NCBI GenBank assembly: GCA_016893485.2
Contig: JAFEKX020000001.1
Coordinates: 2,790,001 to 2,854,000, forward strand
DNA length: 64,000 nt
Source: Streptomyces sp. P3
GTDB taxonomy: Bacteria; Actinomycetota; Actinomycetes; Streptomycetales; Streptomycetaceae
Direction of reading: 5' to 3'
Shown piece by piece: positions 35,738 through 45,928 of the stretch. The notes under the pieces were generated by a model. It did not search any database and was not told where the DNA came from. It worked only from the letters and a program-made list of their open reading frames with translations. The translations under genes were made by a program, and so were the position numbers. Numbering within the stretch: position 1 is the first letter of the stretch; the number at the start of each line of letters is the position of its first letter.

Positions 35738-37016
35738 TTGGCGTCCCCCTCGATCTCGGCGGTGTCGGCCGCGTTCGCGGCGACCTCGGCGTCGGTGTCG
35801 TACAGGCCGAAGTAGCGCGCGGCCGTATCCATGTCCTTGTCGCCGCGCCCGGACAGGTTGACGACGATCAGCCCGTCCTTGCCCAGCTCCTTGCCGACCT
35901 CCAGCGCACCCGCCAGGGCGTGGGCGCTCTCAATCGCGGGGATGATGCCCTCGGTGCGCGAGAGCAGGCGCAGGGCCTGCATGGCCGCGTCGTCGGTGAC
36001 CGCGCGGTACTCGCCCCGGCCGCTGTCCTTGAGGTAGGAGTGCTCGGGGCCGATGCCCGGGTAGTCCAGACCGGCCGAGATCGAGTACGGCTCGGTGATC
36101 TGGCCTTCCTCGTCCTGGAGGACGTAGGACCGCGAACCGTGCAGGATGCCGGGCTCGCCGGCGGTCAGCGTGGCCGCGTGCTCGCCCGTCTCGACGCCGT
36201 GCCCGGCGGGCTCGCAGCCGATGAGGCGTACGTCCGCGTCCGGGATGAAGGCGTGGAAGAGGCCGATGGCGTTGGAACCGCCGCCGACGCAGGCGATCGC
36301 CGCGTCGGGGAGGCGTCCGGCGCGCTCCAGGATCTGGCGGCGGGCCTCGACGCCGATCACCCGGTGGAAGTCGCGGACCATGGCGGGGAGGGGGTGCGGG
36401 CCCGCGACCGTGCCGAAGAGGTAGTGCGTGCGGTCGACGTTGGCGACCCAGTCGCGGAACGCCTCGTTGATCGCGTCCTTGAGGGTGCGGCTGCCGGACT
36501 TCACGGCGATGACCTCGGCGCCGAGCATGCGCATCCGGGCCACGTTCAGCGCCTGGCGCTGGGTGTCGATCTCGCCCATGTAGATGGTGCATTCGAGGCC
36601 GAACAGGGCGCAGGCGGTGGCGGTCGCGACGCCGTGCTGACCGGCGCCGGTCTCCGCGATGACCCGGGTCTTGCCCATGCGCTTGGTGAGCAGGGCCTGG
36701 CCGAGGACGTTGTTGATCTTGTGGGAGCCGGTGTGGTTCAGGTCCTCGCGCTTGAGGAAGATCCGTGCGCCGCCCGCGTGTTCCGCGAAGCGGGGCACCT
36801 CCGTGAACGCGCTTGGCCTGCCGGTGTAGTTGACGAGGAGGTCGTCGAGCTCGCGGGCGAACTCCGGGTCGTGCTTGGCCTTTTCGTACTCCACGGCGAC
36901 CTCGTCCACGGCGGCGACGAGGGCCTCCGGATGAACTTGCCGCCGAACGCGCCGAAGTAGCCCTCGGCGCTGGGGATCCGGCCGTCGGGGTCTGGGATGA
37001 AGAACTCGCTGGGCAT
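35734..37016 (-). CDS. trpB: Tryptophan synthase beta subunit
   Basis: PLP enzyme of about 427 residues joining indole and serine. The PLP lysine lies in [15 protein letters not shown]; phosphate binding is [10 protein letters not shown], and other segments are [12 protein letters not shown] and [18 protein letters not shown] break near 36932 follows FGGKFI. Start ATG 37016 ([13 protein letters not shown]). The long frame that fuses it to trpM is a product of the frame slips, not a real fusion. Followed at once by trpA. Confidence 0.94.
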
Positions 37017-37075
37017 GCGGAAACCTCACGGTGAGTGTTTGTTGAGACACTAAGCGCCGTGGGGGCGGGGGTTGT

Positions 37076-37287
37076 TCAGATGGCTGCGGGACCGTCGTGG
37101 CTGGTCGCGCAGTTCCCCGCGCCCCTAAAAACTTGCCATCGACGCCCGTTGACCTGCCCAGGTTCGTCACCGATGACGTAGCGCACCCTGCGGCCGTGCA
37201 CCCGGCGGGCCGGGCGCGGCACCCCCTCGGACGGCAGCCGCGCGCCAGGCGGGCGTGCCGGTCCATGGGGGTCAGGGTGAGGTTCAT
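37076..37287 (-). CDS. trpM: TrpM-like small protein with repeat-derived tail
   Basis: A small protein of about 70 residues at the trpM position between trpC and trpB. TrpM of S. coelicolor (SCO2038, 63 residues) is reported to modulate tryptophan synthesis and development. Matching parts are [20 protein letters not shown] and [14 protein letters not shown], joined over a missing C near 37206. The last 17 or so residues ([16 protein letters not shown]) are encoded by a copy of a common Streptomyces intergenic repeat. Start ATG 37287; ATG 37266 is also possible. Confidence 0.7.
37093..37126 (-). repeat. Streptomyces dispersed repeat, copy 1
   Basis: The minus strand reads AGGGGCGCGGGGAACTGCGC followed by GACCAGCCACGACG. 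It is nearly identical to the copy at 39204-39238. I know this sequence as a frequent intergenic element in Streptomyces genomes. Here it forms the 3' end of trpM. Confidence 0.8.
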
Positions 37288-37309
37288 CGGGCGTCAGCCT
37301 AGCGGGTGA

Positions 37310-38118
37310 TCAGCTGCGGCCGTGGCGGAGTGCGGGGTGTTCGCCCGCCGCCACCAGATCCGAGACCGCCGACTTGGGGTCGCGGCCGGTGACCAGGGAC
37401 TCGCCCACGAGGACCGCGTCGGCGCCCGCGTTGGCGTAGGCGATGAGGTCGTGGGGGCCGCGGACGCCGGACTCGGCGATCTTCACGATGTGGGCCGGGA
37501 TCTCGGGGCGACGCGCTCGAAGGTGCCGCGGTCGACCTCGAGGGTCTTGAGGTTGCGGGCGTTGACGCCGATGATCTTCGCGCCGGCGTCGACCGCGCGG
37601 TCGACCTCGTCCTCGTCGTGGACCTCGACGATCGGCGTGAGGCCGATCGACTCGGCGCGCTCGATGAGGGACTCCAGGGCGGGCTGGTCCAGGGCCGCGA
37701 CGATCAGCAGGGCGAGGTCGGCGCCGTAGGCACGGGCCTCCCAGAGCTGGTACGACGTGACGATGAAGTCCTTGCGGAGGACCGGGATGTCCACCCGCGC
37801 GCGGACGGCCTCCAGGTCGGCCAGCGAGCCGCCGAAGCGGCGCTGTTCGGTGAGGACGGAGATGACGGCGGCGCCGCCCGCCTCGTAGTCCGCGGCGAGG
37901 CCCGCCGGGTCGGCGATCGCGGCCAGGGCGCCCTTGGAGGGGCTGGAGCGCTTGACCTCGCAGATGACCTTGACGCCGTCACCGCGCAGGGCGGCCACGC
38001 CGTCCTTGGCCGCGGGAGCCTTCGCCGCGCGCTCCTTGAGCTCGTCGAGGCTGACGCGCGCCTGCCGTTCCGCCAGGTCGGCACGGACTCCGTCGATGAT
38101 CTCGTCGAGCACACTCAC
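37310..38118 (-). CDS. trpC: Indole-3-glycerol phosphate synthase
   Basis: TIM barrel of about 269 residues that closes the indole ring. It has [14 protein letters not shown] (catalytic Lys), [38 protein letters not shown] and, after a break at 37505-37508, KIAESGVRG. Start GTG 38118 with GGAAGGGGG upstream. First gene of the trpC-trpM-trpB-trpA run. Confidence 0.94.
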
Positions 38119-38244
38119 GCGAGCGGCCCCCTTCCGGACGGTGGAAAAGCCATGGTCACATCTGACCTCGATGGTATCCGGAGGAAGGCGTAGGCCTCGC
38201 ATCCGGTTGACGCCGGTCCCACTACCTGGACATGTGCCGGTTGA

Positions 38245-38710
38245 TCAAGGATGTAGCCAGCCACCGAACGGCAGGTTCCGGACAACCGTGAAGACCAGCA
38301 CCAACGCGCCCAGACCCCACAACTGGACCCGGCCGAGTTCGATCCTGGCGGGCCTGCCGCGCGCCGCACGGACCACCCAGACGGTCCATACGACCGTGAA
38401 GGCCAGATAGCCCACCACGGCGATCGCGTTGTCCTGGAGCGCCGCCAGGAAGTCCCCGTGGATGAACTCGTGCGCACTGCGCAGGCCGCCGCAGCCGGGG
38501 CAGTACAGGCCGGTGAGGCGGTACAGGGGGCAGACGGGGTAGTGGCCCGGGTGGTTCGGGTCGACGGCGCCCACGTAGGCGAAGGCTCCGGCGACGGCCG
38601 CGAGGACGCCGGCGGGCACGGCCACGCGGTGCAGCACGGACGCGGTACCGGGGTGGCGCCGGGGCGCGCGTCTTCGGCATGCTCTGGCTGTCGGCGTTCA
38701 CGTTTCGCAT
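38245..38710 (-). CDS. DUF2752 membrane protein
   Basis: About 155 residues with three or four hydrophobic helices. The family signature is CPLYRLTGLYCPGCGGLRSA followed by HEFIHGD. I start it at ATG 38710 with AGGGGG upstream (MRNVNADSQSMPK); a slip near 38665 joins this to VLHRVAVPAGV. The Cys-rich CPGCG loop suggests metal or disulfide chemistry in the membrane, but function is unknown. Conserved in the Streptomyces trp region. Confidence 0.75.
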
Positions 38711-38807
38711 TGTGCCCCCTGGTCCGCGCGTGCGGCACGCGCGCGTGAGGGGCGGTTCCCGGTGCTCCCGGGCCCGCCCCTCCACGAAGTCGGCTGACAG
38801 CTGCGGC

Positions 38808-39056
38808 TCAGCTGTCGGCGTGTGCCGTCTTGCCGAGCAGTTCGGTCAGGTCCTGGGGACGGTCCTTGGGCATGCCCATTCCCATCGCGCTCATGACCCA
38901 GCCGACGATGCCACCGACGACCACGATCCCCATGCCCGCCCAGAAGCCGGCCGGCTGTGCCATCACCATGAAGGCGCCCGCGACGCAGAAGCCGATGAAT
39001 GCGATCGTTGTACCGGTCCAGGCGGCCAAAGTGTGACCGTGGCTGTTGCCCGCCAT
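38808..39056 (-). CDS. Small HGxxPAAW-motif membrane protein
   Basis: Intact 82-residue protein with two membrane helices (TIAFIGFCVAGAFMVM and WAGMGIVVVGGIVGWVM) after the conserved opening MAGNSHGHTLAAWTG, a variant of the HGxxPAAW motif found beside actinobacterial trp genes. ATG 39056 has GAGGAG upstream. Function unknown. Confidence 0.78.
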   Translation of the reverse strand: MAGNSHGHTLAAWTGTTIAFIGFCVAGAFMVMAQPAGFWAGMGIVVVGGIVGWVMSAMGMGMPKDRPQDLTELLGKTAHADS

Positions 39057-39108
39057 GACGTGCTCCTCGTTGCTGTGTACGTGTGTGAGCAGACGCTCAC
39101 GCTTCATT

Positions 39109-39128
39109 GTTCCGCACGCGAGCGGAAC
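39109..39128. terminator. Hairpin between trp-region membrane genes
   Basis: GTTCCGC, loop ACGCGA, GCGGAAC: 7 perfect pairs, between the genes starting at 39056 and ending at 39293. It may stop transcripts from the trpE side. Confidence 0.55.
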
Positions 39129-39203
39129 CGATGCTCCGGGTGGCCCCGCGCGCGCCGTGCGGAGTGGGCCCGAGGATGTCCGCCGCGGTGCCACCGGCGC
39201 CCC

Positions 39204-39238
39204 AAAGGGGCGCGGGGAACTGCGCGACCACCCACGAC
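39204..39238 (+). repeat. Streptomyces dispersed repeat, copy 2
   Basis: AGGGGCGCGGGGAACTGCGC followed by GACCACCCACGACG, inverted relative to the copy at 37093-37126 and differing at one or two positions. Here it is in true intergenic sequence. Confidence 0.8.
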
Positions 39239-39292
39239 GCCGCCGCACCCGGCAAACGGCCCGGCCCGTCGCCCGCTCTCCCAGCGGAGCGC

Positions 39293-39933
39293 CTACGCGC
39301 CGGTGGGGTCCTCGCCCCGGTCCAAGGCCTTCCAGATGTCCTCGGGCCGATCAGGGTCCACCACGGGAGCCCGCCGGACGCGAGGCGCCCCATTGCGTTC
39401 GTAGCGGCCCGACATCGCGGGCCAACGACGGCCGTAGAACAGGGCGAGCAGACCGGCCAGCAGGATCAGGCCGCCGCCCACCGCGGCCACGTACGGCCAC
39501 GCCGTGTGGTCGAAGGCGTGGACGACGGACGACGTGTCGCCGGAGGCCTGCGCGGCCTTGTCGTCGAGCGCGGAGCTGTCCGTCGCGCCCAGAAGCGCCG
39601 CGACGACGATGCCCGCACCGGAGAGCGCGAGGAGGGCGGAGACCGCGAAGCGGCCGGTCCTGCGGACGGCGAAGACGGCGACGAGCGCGGCGAGGCCCAC
39701 TATGGCGAGCGCCGCGGGCACGCCCGTGACGTCGCTGCCCTTGGCGGACAGCGGGAACGCGTCGCCGGCCACCGTCGCGGTCCCCATCGACCAGCGCTGA
39801 CGGGTGGCCAGCAGGGCCACGGCCGCGCCGAGCGCACCGCTGAGCAGGGCCACGGCGAGGCTGCGGCGGCCGGCGCGCGCGGGGCCTTCGCCTTCGGAAC
39901 GGGGTGAGGAACAGCAGCAGTCACGGAGTCCAC
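39293..39933 (-). CDS. Trp-region conserved membrane protein (TIGR02234-like)
   Basis: About 213 residues. Four hydrophobic segments (SLAVALLSGALGAAVALLA, VTGVPAALAIVGLAALVAVF, FAVSALLALSGAGIVVAALL, YVAAVGGGLILLAGLLALF) with the extracytoplasmic TRQRWSMG stretch, ending in a charged tail VRRAPVVDPDRPEDIWKALD. A C run near 39884 is one base short. Start GTG 39933 follows trpE after 52 bases. The family is known from actinobacterial trp operons; its role is unknown. Confidence 0.8.
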
Positions 39934-39985
39934 TATCGCTCCAACCCCGGGCGAACCGTCACCCGGGGTTCATATGACCCTCGTC

Positions 39986-41460
39986 CTATTGCCCGAGCCG
40001 GTTCGCCGTGTGCACGGCGCGGAGGACCGCCGCCGCCTTGTTGCGGCACTCCTGGTCCTCCAGTTCGGGGTCCGAGTCGGCGACGATGCCGGCGCCCGCC
40101 TGGACATAGGCGGTGCCGTCGCGGAGGAGGGCCGTACGGATGGCGATGGCGGTGTCGGAGTCGCCCGCGAAGTCGAGGTAGCCGACGCAGCCGCCGTACA
40201 ACCCCTTCTGGACGGCTCGAGTTCGTCGATGATCTGCATCGCGCGGGGCTTCGGCGCGCCGGAGAGGGTGCCGGCCGGGAAGCAGGCCGTGAGGACGTCG
40301 AAGGCGGTGCGGCCGGGGCCACGCGGCCGGTGACCGTCGAGACGATGTGCATCACGTGGGAGTACCGCTCGACGGACATGAAGTCGACGACCTCGACCGA
40401 GCCGGGCTCGCAGACGCGTCCCAAATCGTTACGTCCGAGGTCGACCAGCATGAGGTGTTCGGCGCGCTCCTTGGGGTCGGCGAGGAGCTCGTCGGCGAGG
40501 GCCTGGTCCTCCTGCGGGGTCGCGCCGCGGTGCCGGGTCCCGGCGATGGGGTGAACCATCGCGCGGCCGTCCTCGACCTTGACGAGGGCCTCGGGGACGA
40601 ACCCACCACGTCGAAGCCGTCGAAGCGGAACAGGTACATGTACGGCGAGGGGTTGGTCGCCCGGAGCACGCGGTAGACGTCCAACGCGCTTGCCGTGCAG
40701 GGGGTTTCGAAGCGCTGCGAGGGGACGACCTGGAAGGCCTCGCCCGCGCGGATGCGCTCCTTGACGTCCTCGACGGCGGCCTTGAAGTCGGGGCCGCCCC
40801 ACAGCGCGGTGTACTCGGGCAGCTCGGAGGGCGGGAGCTGGGCGGGCGGCTGGGCCACCGCGCGGGAGAGGTCCGCCTCCATGGTGTCGAGGCGGGCGAT
40901 CGCGTCCGCGTAGGCCTCGTCGACACCGGTGTCGAGGTCGTTGTGGTTGATCGCGTTGGCGATCAGCAGGACCGAGCCCTCCCAGTGGTCCATCACCGCG
41001 AGGTCGCTGGTGAGGAGCATCGTCAGCTCGGGGAGCTTGAGGTCGTCGCGCTCGCCGGGGCCGATCTTCTCCAGGCGGCGGACGATGTCGTAGCCGAGAT
41101 AGCCGACCATGCCGCCGGTGAAGGGCGGCAGGTCCTCCTGGTGGGGGGTGCAGGGTCTCGATGGTGGCGCGCAGGGCGGCGAGGGGGTCGCCGTCCACCG
41201 GGACGCCGACGGGCGGGGTGCCGAGCCAGTGGGCCGCGCCGTCGCGGGCCGTGAGGGTGGCGGCGCTGCGGACGCCCACGAAGGAGTACCGGGACCAGGA
41301 GCGGCCGTTCTCCGCGGACTCCAGGAGGAAGGTGCCGGGGCGCTCCGCGGCCAGCTTGCGGTAGAGCGCGACCGGGGGTGTCGCCGTCGGCGAGGAGCTT
41401 GCGGGTGACCGGAATGACGCGACGGTCGGTGGCCAGCTTGCGGAACGTCTCGAGGTCCAT
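39986..41460 (-). CDS. trpE: Anthranilate synthase component I
   Basis: About 495 residues; makes anthranilate from chorismate, using ammonia from a glutaminase partner not present here. Pieces include [89 protein letters not shown] and [15 protein letters not shown]. At least five breaks (near 40215, 40320, 40602, 41145 and 41375). Start ATG 41460, 11 bases after hisI. No tryptophan-rich leader is visible in that short gap. Confidence 0.92.
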
Positions 41461-41471
41461 GGCGGCTGACC

Positions 41472-41884
41472 TTACTGATCCGAGGCGGGGGCGCCGGAGA
41501 CGCCGCCGTCCGTCCGGGGAGAGCGTCCTTGAGGAGCACGTCGGCGTCGAAGCAGGTGCGGGCGCCGGTGTGGCAGGCGGCGCCGACCTGGTCGACCTTC
41601 ACGAGGACCGTGTCGGCGTCGCAGTCCAGGGCGACCGACCTGACGTGCTGGAAGTGGCCGGAGGTGTCGCCCTTCACCCAGTACTCCCGGCGGCTGCGGG
41701 ACCAGTACGTGCAGCGGCCCGTCGTCAGGGTGCGGTGCAGCGCCTCGTCGTCCATCCAGCCGAGCATGAGCACCTCACCGGTGTCGTACTGCTGGGCGAT
41801 GGCGGGGACGAGCCCGTCGGCGCTGCGCTTGAGGCGGGCGGCGATATCGGGATCGAGGCTGCTGGATCGGGGCGCGCTGGTCAT
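41472..41884 (-). CDS. hisI: Phosphoribosyl-AMP cyclohydrolase
   Basis: About 137 residues; third step of histidine synthesis, opening the adenine ring. Motifs are [58 protein letters not shown] with the zinc Cys residues. The G4 run 41516-41519 is one short; restoring it gives a normal end at ASDQ. Its place directly before trpE, apart from the other his genes, is typical of Streptomyces. Confidence 0.93.
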
Positions 41885-41966
41885 GGGGCCATTGTGCCGC
41901 GCCCCACTGACAGTCACGGCCGGGCGTCCACTGTGCGGACCCTGCACGCGGTCGTAGGCTGACGGT

Positions 41967-42602
41967 ATGTCGACCTTCGCGAAGCGTGAACGACTTCTGC
42001 TCGCCGATCTCCTGGAGACCGCGGGCCCCGACGCCCCGACCCTCTGCGACGGGTGGCAGACCCGTGACCTCGCCGCGCACGTGGTGGTGCGCGAGCGCCG
42101 CGCCGATGCCGCGGGCGGCATCATGATCAAGCAGCTCGCGCCGCGACTCGAGCGGGTGATGACGGAGTTCACGGCGAAGCCGTACGAGGAGCTGATCCAG
42201 CTGATCCGTACGGGCCCGCCGCGTTTCTCGCCGTTCCAGCTGAAGCAGCTCGACGAGGCGTCCAACACGGTCGAGTTCTACGTCCACACGGAGGACGTAC
42301 GGCGGGCTCAGGAGGGGTGGACTCCGCGCGAGCTGGACCCGGTGTTCCAGGACGCGCTGTGGTCGCGCCTGGAGCGCATGGCCCGGCTGATGGGCCGCAC
42401 CGCGCCGACCGGGCTGGTGCTGCGCCGCCCGGACGGCCAGACCGCGGTCGCCCACAAGGGGGCGCCGGTCGTGACGGTGACGGGCGAGCCCTCGGAGCTG
42501 CTGATGTTCGCCCACGGCCGGCAGAGCGTGGCCAAGGTCGAGCTGGACGGCGACGAGAACGCGATCGCCAAGCTCCAGGCGACCAAGCAGCTGGGGATCT
42601 GA
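41967..42602 (+). CDS. TIGR03085-family, maleylpyruvate isomerase N-domain-like protein
   Basis: Intact 211-residue protein. The N-terminal four-helix DinB/MDMPI-like domain ([20 protein letters not shown] and [13 protein letters not shown]) offers a His for metal binding. Mid-protein [19 protein letters not shown] carries a second His. Relatives are mycothiol-dependent or unknown. It is divergent from hisI over 82 bases. Confidence 0.78.
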   Translation: MSTFAKRERLLLADLLETAGPDAPTLCDGWQTRDLAAHVVVRERRADAAGGIMIKQLAPRLERVMTEFTAKPYEELIQLIRTGPPRFSPFQLKQLDEASNTVEFYVHTEDVRRAQEGWTPRELDPVFQDALWSRLERMARLMGRTAPTGLVLRRPDGQTAVAHKGAPVVTVTGEPSELLMFAHGRQSVAKVELDGDENAIAKLQATKQLGI

Positions 42603-42642
42603 GCCGTCACCCGCAGGGCGGGCCGGTCGCCGATTGGGCGGG

Positions 42643-44036
42643 TCAGCCCGGGAGTTCGGCCCGCCGCAGGTCCCGGACGCACAGTGCCACGACCCCGCCC
42701 AGCCCGCAGACCGCCGCGCTGCCGACGAACACCGGCCCTGTGCCCCACGCCCCGATCGCGGCGGCCGACAGCGGCATGCTGAGCGGGGCGAAGCCGAGGC
42801 TGACCAGGCTGGAGACGGCGGTGACCCGGCCGAGGTAGGCGGGGTCGGCCTGGGTCTGCAGCAGAGCTCCGCACAGGGCCCCGCTGAGCCCGGCCAGCAG
42901 CCCCACGAGCAGGGCGACGCCGACGGCCGCGAGGACACCGGGGACGAAGGCCAGGGCGCCGATCGCGACGGACCCGGCGAGGATCGCCCACCCGGCGACA
43001 TGCCCGGCGTGCGGCAGCCGCCCCCGCACGGTCAGCAGCAGGGCCGCGGCCCCGGCGCCGACACCGAAGCCGGAGAGCACCCATCCCATGCCGGACGCGC
43101 CCCAGCCGCGTTCGTCGGCGAGCAGGGTCAGTCCCACGTTGAGCGGGCCCACGAAGCCGAGGTCGCCGAGCGCGATGGCCAGCATCAGGGGGCGAGGACG
43201 CGGTGGGCCCGGATGTAACGGAGACCTACCTGGAGGTCCCCCAGGGGGTGGTCGGGCGGGCGGGGGTCTTTCCGGGGGCGGGGGCGGTGGCGCCGCGCGC
43301 TGCGGAGTGGGGGCACGCAGGCCAACTGCGCCGGGTGCCCCGCTACGACCGCCCGCGTCCTCCCCGCGTCACCCGCGTCACCCGCATCGACGCTGCCGCC
43401 GGCCGCCTCGGCCTGGTCATCGACGGCCAGTTCCCGCATCCGTACCGAGATCAGCAGCGGCACCGACACCGCGATCAGCAGCCCGGCCAGGCCGAACGCC
43501 GCCGCCGCGCCGCCGATCGCGACGGCGAGGCCGCCGAGCGGGCCGCCGACGACGCCGGCGAAGCGGATCGCGAGTCCTCGCATGCCCTGCACGCGCGCGA
43601 GTTGGTCCCGGGTCGTGACGCGCGCGGGGAGGGCGCCCACGGCCGGCATGAACACGGCGTCCACGGTGCCGAACACCACCGCGAGCAGCGCCAGCGGCCA
43701 CAGCCCCGGGCTGGTCAGGAACAGCAGCGCGGCCACCGAAAGCCCCGCCGCGCAGCGCACCAGGTCACTGCCGATGACGACCCTGCGCGGCCCGAACCGG
43801 TCGGCGATCACTCCACCGCCCAGCATCAACAGGGCGCGCGGCACGGCACTCACCGCCATCACGGCGCCGGCCTGCGCGGGCGAGCCCTGCTGCACGGCCG
43901 CCCAGGACAGGGCGATGTAGTACACGCTGTCGCCGACCATCGAGGACGTGTAGGCGGCGAGCCAGCGCCGGACGTTGGCGTCGCGGTGGGCGGGTGTGCC
44001 GGTGGCCGTGCCGGGGGCTATGAGCGTGCTGGTCAT
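42643..44036 (-). CDS. MFS transporter
   Basis: About 464 residues with 10-12 membrane helices; it opens with a soluble start then WLAAYTSSMVGDSVYYIALSW. Typical MFS loop GGGVIADRFGPRR follows helix 2. A second half begins LMLAIALGDLGFVGPLNVGL. A break near 43190 separates the halves. The central loop (ELAVDDQAEAAGGSVDAG) is hydrophilic. It follows an ArsR-type regulator after 22 bases, so it is likely a regulated exporter; substrate unknown. Confidence 0.82.
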
Positions 44037-44058
44037 GGGAGTTCGTCCTCTCCGGGGC

Positions 44059-44646
44059 TCAGACGCGGAAGGGGAAGCCGTACACGTGGACGGCGACGTT
44101 CTCGCGACCCTGGGTGTCGCCCGCCGCCTCGGCGGCCCTTCCCCCTGGCCTGGTACTTGTGGATCAGGGTGTCCAACTCGGCCTGGAGTTCGGCGAGTTC
44201 GGACGCGTTCAGGCGCGGGAGGTACTCGCTCTCGAAGCCGGCCGAGTGCCACTCGTCGCTCCAGGACTCGGACTCGTCGAGGTGGCGTCGATAGAGGTCG
44301 ACGCGCTGCTCCAGCAGGATCCGGGTGAGGGCGCCCTGCGCGGCGAGCTTCTCGGGCGCGTCCTTGACGTCCTCGTGCCGCACGGTCAGGCTCTCCGAGG
44401 CCGGCCGCCACCAGCGCTCCCGGCCGTCCTCCCCTGCGGTCCGGCCTCCTCGATGAGCCCGTGCTCGGCGAGCTTGCGCAGGTGGTAACTGACCAGCGAC
44501 ACGGCCTCGCCGACCTGGTCGGCCAGCTGCGACGCGGTCGCGGTACGGGCCACGTACAGCGCCCGGTACAGCTTGACGCGCAGCGGGTGCGCGAACGCCT
44601 TGAGCGTCCCCAGGTCGGTGATGGCACGGGTCTCTTTCGAGCTCAT
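44059..44646 (-). CDS. ArsR-type winged-helix regulator
   Basis: About 195 residues. The N-terminal winged helix is clear: KAFAHPLRVKLYRALYV, TATASQLADQVGEAVSLVSY and HLRKLAEHGLIEEA. The rest (LTRILLEQRVDLYRRHLDES) is helical. No metal-binding CxC is seen, so a metal sensor is unlikely. Breaks near 44430 and 44140. Start ATG 44646 with GAGAGG. It probably controls the MFS gene behind it. Confidence 0.8.
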
Positions 44647-44708
44647 GCCTCTCACGGTAGATGCGAAAGAAAAGTTGCGCAACATTCCTTTCGCATCTCG
44701 GCAGAAGT

Positions 44709-44737
44709 AAGCCCCGGCTGCCAGGCAGCCGGGGCTT
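44709..44737. terminator. Terminator of the his operon
   Basis: AAGCCCCGGCTG, loop CCAGG, CAGCCGGGGCTT: 12 perfect pairs. On the minus strand it is 18 bases after the hisF stop; it also faces the ArsR promoter region. Confidence 0.85.
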
Positions 44738-44754
44738 ACAGCACCTCCAGGGAG

Positions 44755-45507
44755 TCACCGAACGGGGTGACCGGCCTCCTTCAGCGCCTGCTTCACTTCC
44801 CCGATCCGCAGGTCACCGAAGTGGAAGACCGAGGCCGCCAGCACCGCGTCCGCGCCCGCCGCCACCGCCGGCGGGAAGTCCGCGAGCTTGCCCGCGCCCC
44901 GGAGGCGATGACCGGGACGGTCACGTGCTTGCGGACCGCCGCGATCATCTCCAGGTCGTAGCCGTCCTTCGTGCCGTCCGCGTCCATCGAGTTGAGCAGG
45001 ATCTCCCCGCCCCCAACTCGGCCGCCCGGTGCGCCCATTCGACCGCGTCGATGCCGGTGCCCGTGCGACCGCCGTGAGTGGTGACCTCGAAGGAGCCCTC
45101 GGGGTCCGGCGCGCGTCCACCGACAGCACCAGCACCTGCCGCCCGAACCGCTCCGCGATCTCCCGGATCAGCTCGGGCCGCGTGATCGCCGCCGTGTTGA
45201 CGCCGACCTTGTCCGCGCCCGCCCGCAGCAGCTTGTCCACGTCGTCGGCCGTGCGGACGCCGCCGCCGACCGTGAGCGGGATGAAGACCTGCTCGGCGGT
45301 GCGGCGGACCACGTCGTACGTCGTCTCGCGGTTGCCGGAGGACGCGGTGATGTCCAGGAAGGTCAACTCGTCGGCGCCCTCGGCGTCGTAGACCTTGGCC
45401 ATCTCGACGGGGTCGCCCGCGTCGCGCAGGTTCTGGAAGTTGACGCCCTTGACGACCCGGCCGTTGTCCACGTCCAGGCAGGGGATCACTCGTACGGCGA
45501 GGGTCAT
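44755..45507 (-). CDS. hisF: Imidazole glycerol phosphate synthase, cyclase subunit
   Basis: TIM barrel of about 251 residues. Motifs are [58 protein letters not shown] and [14 protein letters not shown]. Catalytic Asp residues are in CLDVD and DADGT. Breaks near 45110, 45010 and 44898. ATG 45507 overlaps the RidA-family stop (ATGA). Confidence 0.94.
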   Translation of the reverse strand: MTLAVRVIPCLDVDNGRVVKGVNFQNLRDAGDPVEMAKVYDAEGADELTFLDITASSGNRETTYDVVRRTAEQVFIPLTVGGGVRTADDVDKLLRAGADKVGVNTAAITRPELIREIAERFGRQVLVLSVDARRTPRAPSRSPLTAVARAPASTRSNGRTGRPSWGRGDPAQLDGRGRHEGRLRPGDDRGGPQARDRPGHRLRGAGKLADFPPAVAAGADAVLAASVFHFGDLRIGEVKQALKEAGHPVR

Positions 45508-45928
45508 GCGGGCCCCCGGCTTCCCGACTCCCCGGTTTCCTCGCCGGAGCGGTACGCCTCCACCTCGACCTCGACGACCAGGCTCGGGTCGACGAAACCG
45601 GACACGATGATCATCGAGGCGGCGGGGCGGATCGCGTCGAAGAGTTCCTTGTGTGCGCGGCCCACGTCCTCCACATCCCGGGCGTGGGTGATGTACATAC
45701 GGGTGCGCACCACATCGGCGCGGCCCAGGCCCAGTTGGTCCAGGGCGGCGAACGCGACGTTGAACGCGTTGACCGTCTGCTCGTAGGGCCGCCGCCGGCG
45801 ATCTCGCCGTCCACAATCGACGTGCACCCGGAGACCAGCACCAGGCCGTTGGGCAGCTCCACCGCGCGGGAGTAGCCGAAGGCGTCCTCCCAGGGGGCGC
45901 CGGTCGACACGCGTCGTAGCTCGGTCAC
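45504..45928 (-). CDS. RidA/YjgF-family protein
   Basis: About 141 residues. It has [38 protein letters not shown] and [16 protein letters not shown], standard for RidA-type enamine/imine deaminases, which clear reactive 2-aminoacrylate. One break near 45792. Start GTG 45928 overlaps the priA stop and its own stop overlaps hisF, so it is part of the his operon. Confidence 0.85.

Noticed and set aside
35734..37287. An apparent TrpM-TrpB fusion
   Set aside because: The frame joins only because single bases are missing in both genes; trpB has its own ATG at 37016.
39986..41471. A tryptophan leader-peptide attenuator before trpE
   Set aside because: Only 11 bases separate hisI and trpE, with no Trp-rich leader in that gap.
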